A DNA stretch of 64,000 nucleotides, from NCBI RefSeq assembly GCF_008065375.1, contig NZ_VJYI01000023.1, positions 124,001 to 188,000 on the forward strand, written 5' to 3'. The stretch comes from Nonomuraea sp. SYSU D8015. GTDB taxonomy: Bacteria > Actinomycetota > Actinomycetes > Streptosporangiales > Streptosporangiaceae. The notes beneath the pieces are model-generated. The model did no database searches, was not told the DNA's origin, and saw nothing but the letters and a program-made list of their open reading frames with translations. Below, piece after piece: positions 63,445 to 64,000 of this stretch; position 1 is the stretch's first letter; each line of letters begins with the position of its first letter. A program made the translations under genes and the position numbers.

Positions 63445-64000
63445 TCAGCCGCCGTGCGCGATGAGGCGCGCGGCCAGGCCCGGTTGCAGGCACAGCCGCA
63501 TCAGGCCACGAAGGGTGGCGTGCTGCGGTTCGGGCGCCGCGCTGATCGGCATGCGCAGCGCGGCACGCAGCCGGTGCAGCAACTGCGCCTGCCGGGCGCC
63601 ACCGCCGGTGACGATCAGGCCGTTGCCCCGCGCGGCCGGGCGAAGATGAGCGGGCAGGCGGCGTAGCAGGCCGGCCGTCATCTCCACGACGCTGTCCAGC
63701 GCGTAGGGCGGCAGACCGGCGCTGGTCGTGGCGCTCAGCTGGAGGGCTGCCGCGTCGCCGATGGCGCCGCTGCGGATGGCGGCGACCTCGACGATGCCGG
63801 CACCCACATCCAGCAGCAGACACGGCCGCGGGTCGGTGATGTCCAGGCCGGCGCCGACGGCCGCGGCCAGCGGCTCTTCCACCGGCATCACCGCGCACCC
63901 GGCCGCCTCTGCGACCGCGGTGTGCACCGCCCGGCGGTCACTGGGCGAGGCGGCCACGGGGACGCCGGTCAGCACCCGCTCCAGCGGCCGGCCGCCCGGC
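63445..64000 (-). CDS. MreB/Hsp70-fold protein, truncated by the window edge
   Basis: The visible 185 residues are the C-terminal part of an actin/Hsp70-type ATPase similar to MreB: LTGVPVAASPSDRRAVHTAV, then EPLAAAVGAGLDITDPRPC and LLDVGAGIVEVAAIRSGAIG (the phosphate-2 loop), and GLIVTGGGARQAQLLHRLRA (the adenosine motif). The N-terminal part, including the first phosphate loop, lies outside the window. It may be a short MreB-like protein of the kind found in actinomycetes near stress genes. It is separated by 57 bp from the DksA-type gene on the same strand. Confidence 0.75.
   Translation of the reverse strand, partial: PGGRPLERVLTGVPVAASPSDRRAVHTAVAEAAGCAVMPVEEPLAAAVGAGLDITDPRPCLLLDVGAGIVEVAAIRSGAIGDAAALQLSATTSAGLPPYALDSVVEMTAGLLRRLPAHLRPAARGNGLIVTGGGARQAQLLHRLRAALRMPISAAPEPQHATLRGLMRLCLQPGLAARLIAHGG

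Noticed and set aside
1..64000. CRISPR arrays, rRNA, tRNA, prophage structural genes
   Set aside because: No regularly spaced direct repeats, no rRNA-like stretches, no cloverleaf noticed by eye, and no capsid, tail or terminase motifs; only isolated recombinase debris was seen.

Overview
The window is GC-rich DNA with GTG starts, dense antisense open frames and actinobacterial gene families throughout (SpoIIE-type phosphatases, STAS proteins, DUF5994, CU044_5270-type anti-sigma partners, NB-ARC/TPR regulators, secreted LamG/RHS proteins). It looks like chromosome of a filamentous actinomycete; the gene mix suggests Streptosporangiales (Nonomuraea/Streptosporangium-like), which is inference. 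No rRNA, tRNA or CRISPR array was recognised. Interior gene density is uneven: intact operons are separated by stretches full of broken genes and insertion-sequence debris.

Layout. 1-300: end of a ricin-type lectin fragment. 300-13,400: a catabolic island. A leftward operon (MFS transporter, 2-hydroxyacid dehydrogenase, AtuA-family protein, DUF4387 protein, MmgE/PrpD protein) diverges from a GntR/FCD regulator across two matching palindromes. A second leftward operon (tartrate-dehydrogenase-like enzyme, HyuB, HyuA) diverges from a LysR regulator plus an HSL-type esterase; both Hyu genes are broken by frameshifts and HyuB also by a deletion. 13,600-19,650: a hydrolase gene cut by an IS5-type element that is itself truncated, then ECF sigma factor, membrane partner and secreted subtilisin, bracketed by inverted sequence motifs. 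19,850-23,100: LacI regulator and MFS transporter, then an 895-bp IS5-family element with TAA target duplication. 23,100-30,500: mainly remnants (AraC, integrase, GNAT, DD-carboxypeptidase lacking SxN, DUF5994, LysR) with a few intact secreted or lipoprotein genes. 30,600-37,200: PP2C phosphatase, YihY protein, two STAS proteins (one truncated), UBP zinc finger and fatty acid desaturase. 37,500-42,400: small secreted protein, LuxR-type ATPase fragment cut by ISL3 debris, and a large XRE/NB-ARC/TPR regulator.

43,700-57,100 is an export-oriented region: GH43 glycosidase, a 1386-residue DNRLRE/LamG protein and a 2057-residue RHS-repeat protein. After its RHS core the RHS protein carries an unrecognised C-terminal module: four exact-period 18-residue repeats, a four-cysteine region and a hydrophobic glycine-rich tail, encoded in DNA of visibly lower GC. 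A strong hairpin follows, then a decayed copy of the RHS core and repeat linker, small secreted proteins and recombinase/transposase debris. This resembles a polymorphic-toxin or cell-surface RHS locus with tip exchange and is the best candidate here for an undescribed system. 61,000-64,000: a beta-propeller lipoprotein, a PucR fragment, a DksA/TraR-type protein and the edge of an actin/Hsp70-fold protein.

Many one-base frameshifts occur in recognisable genes, whereas the 2.8-6.2 kb giant genes are intact, so most breaks are more likely real decay than uniform sequencing error; this remains to be confirmed.
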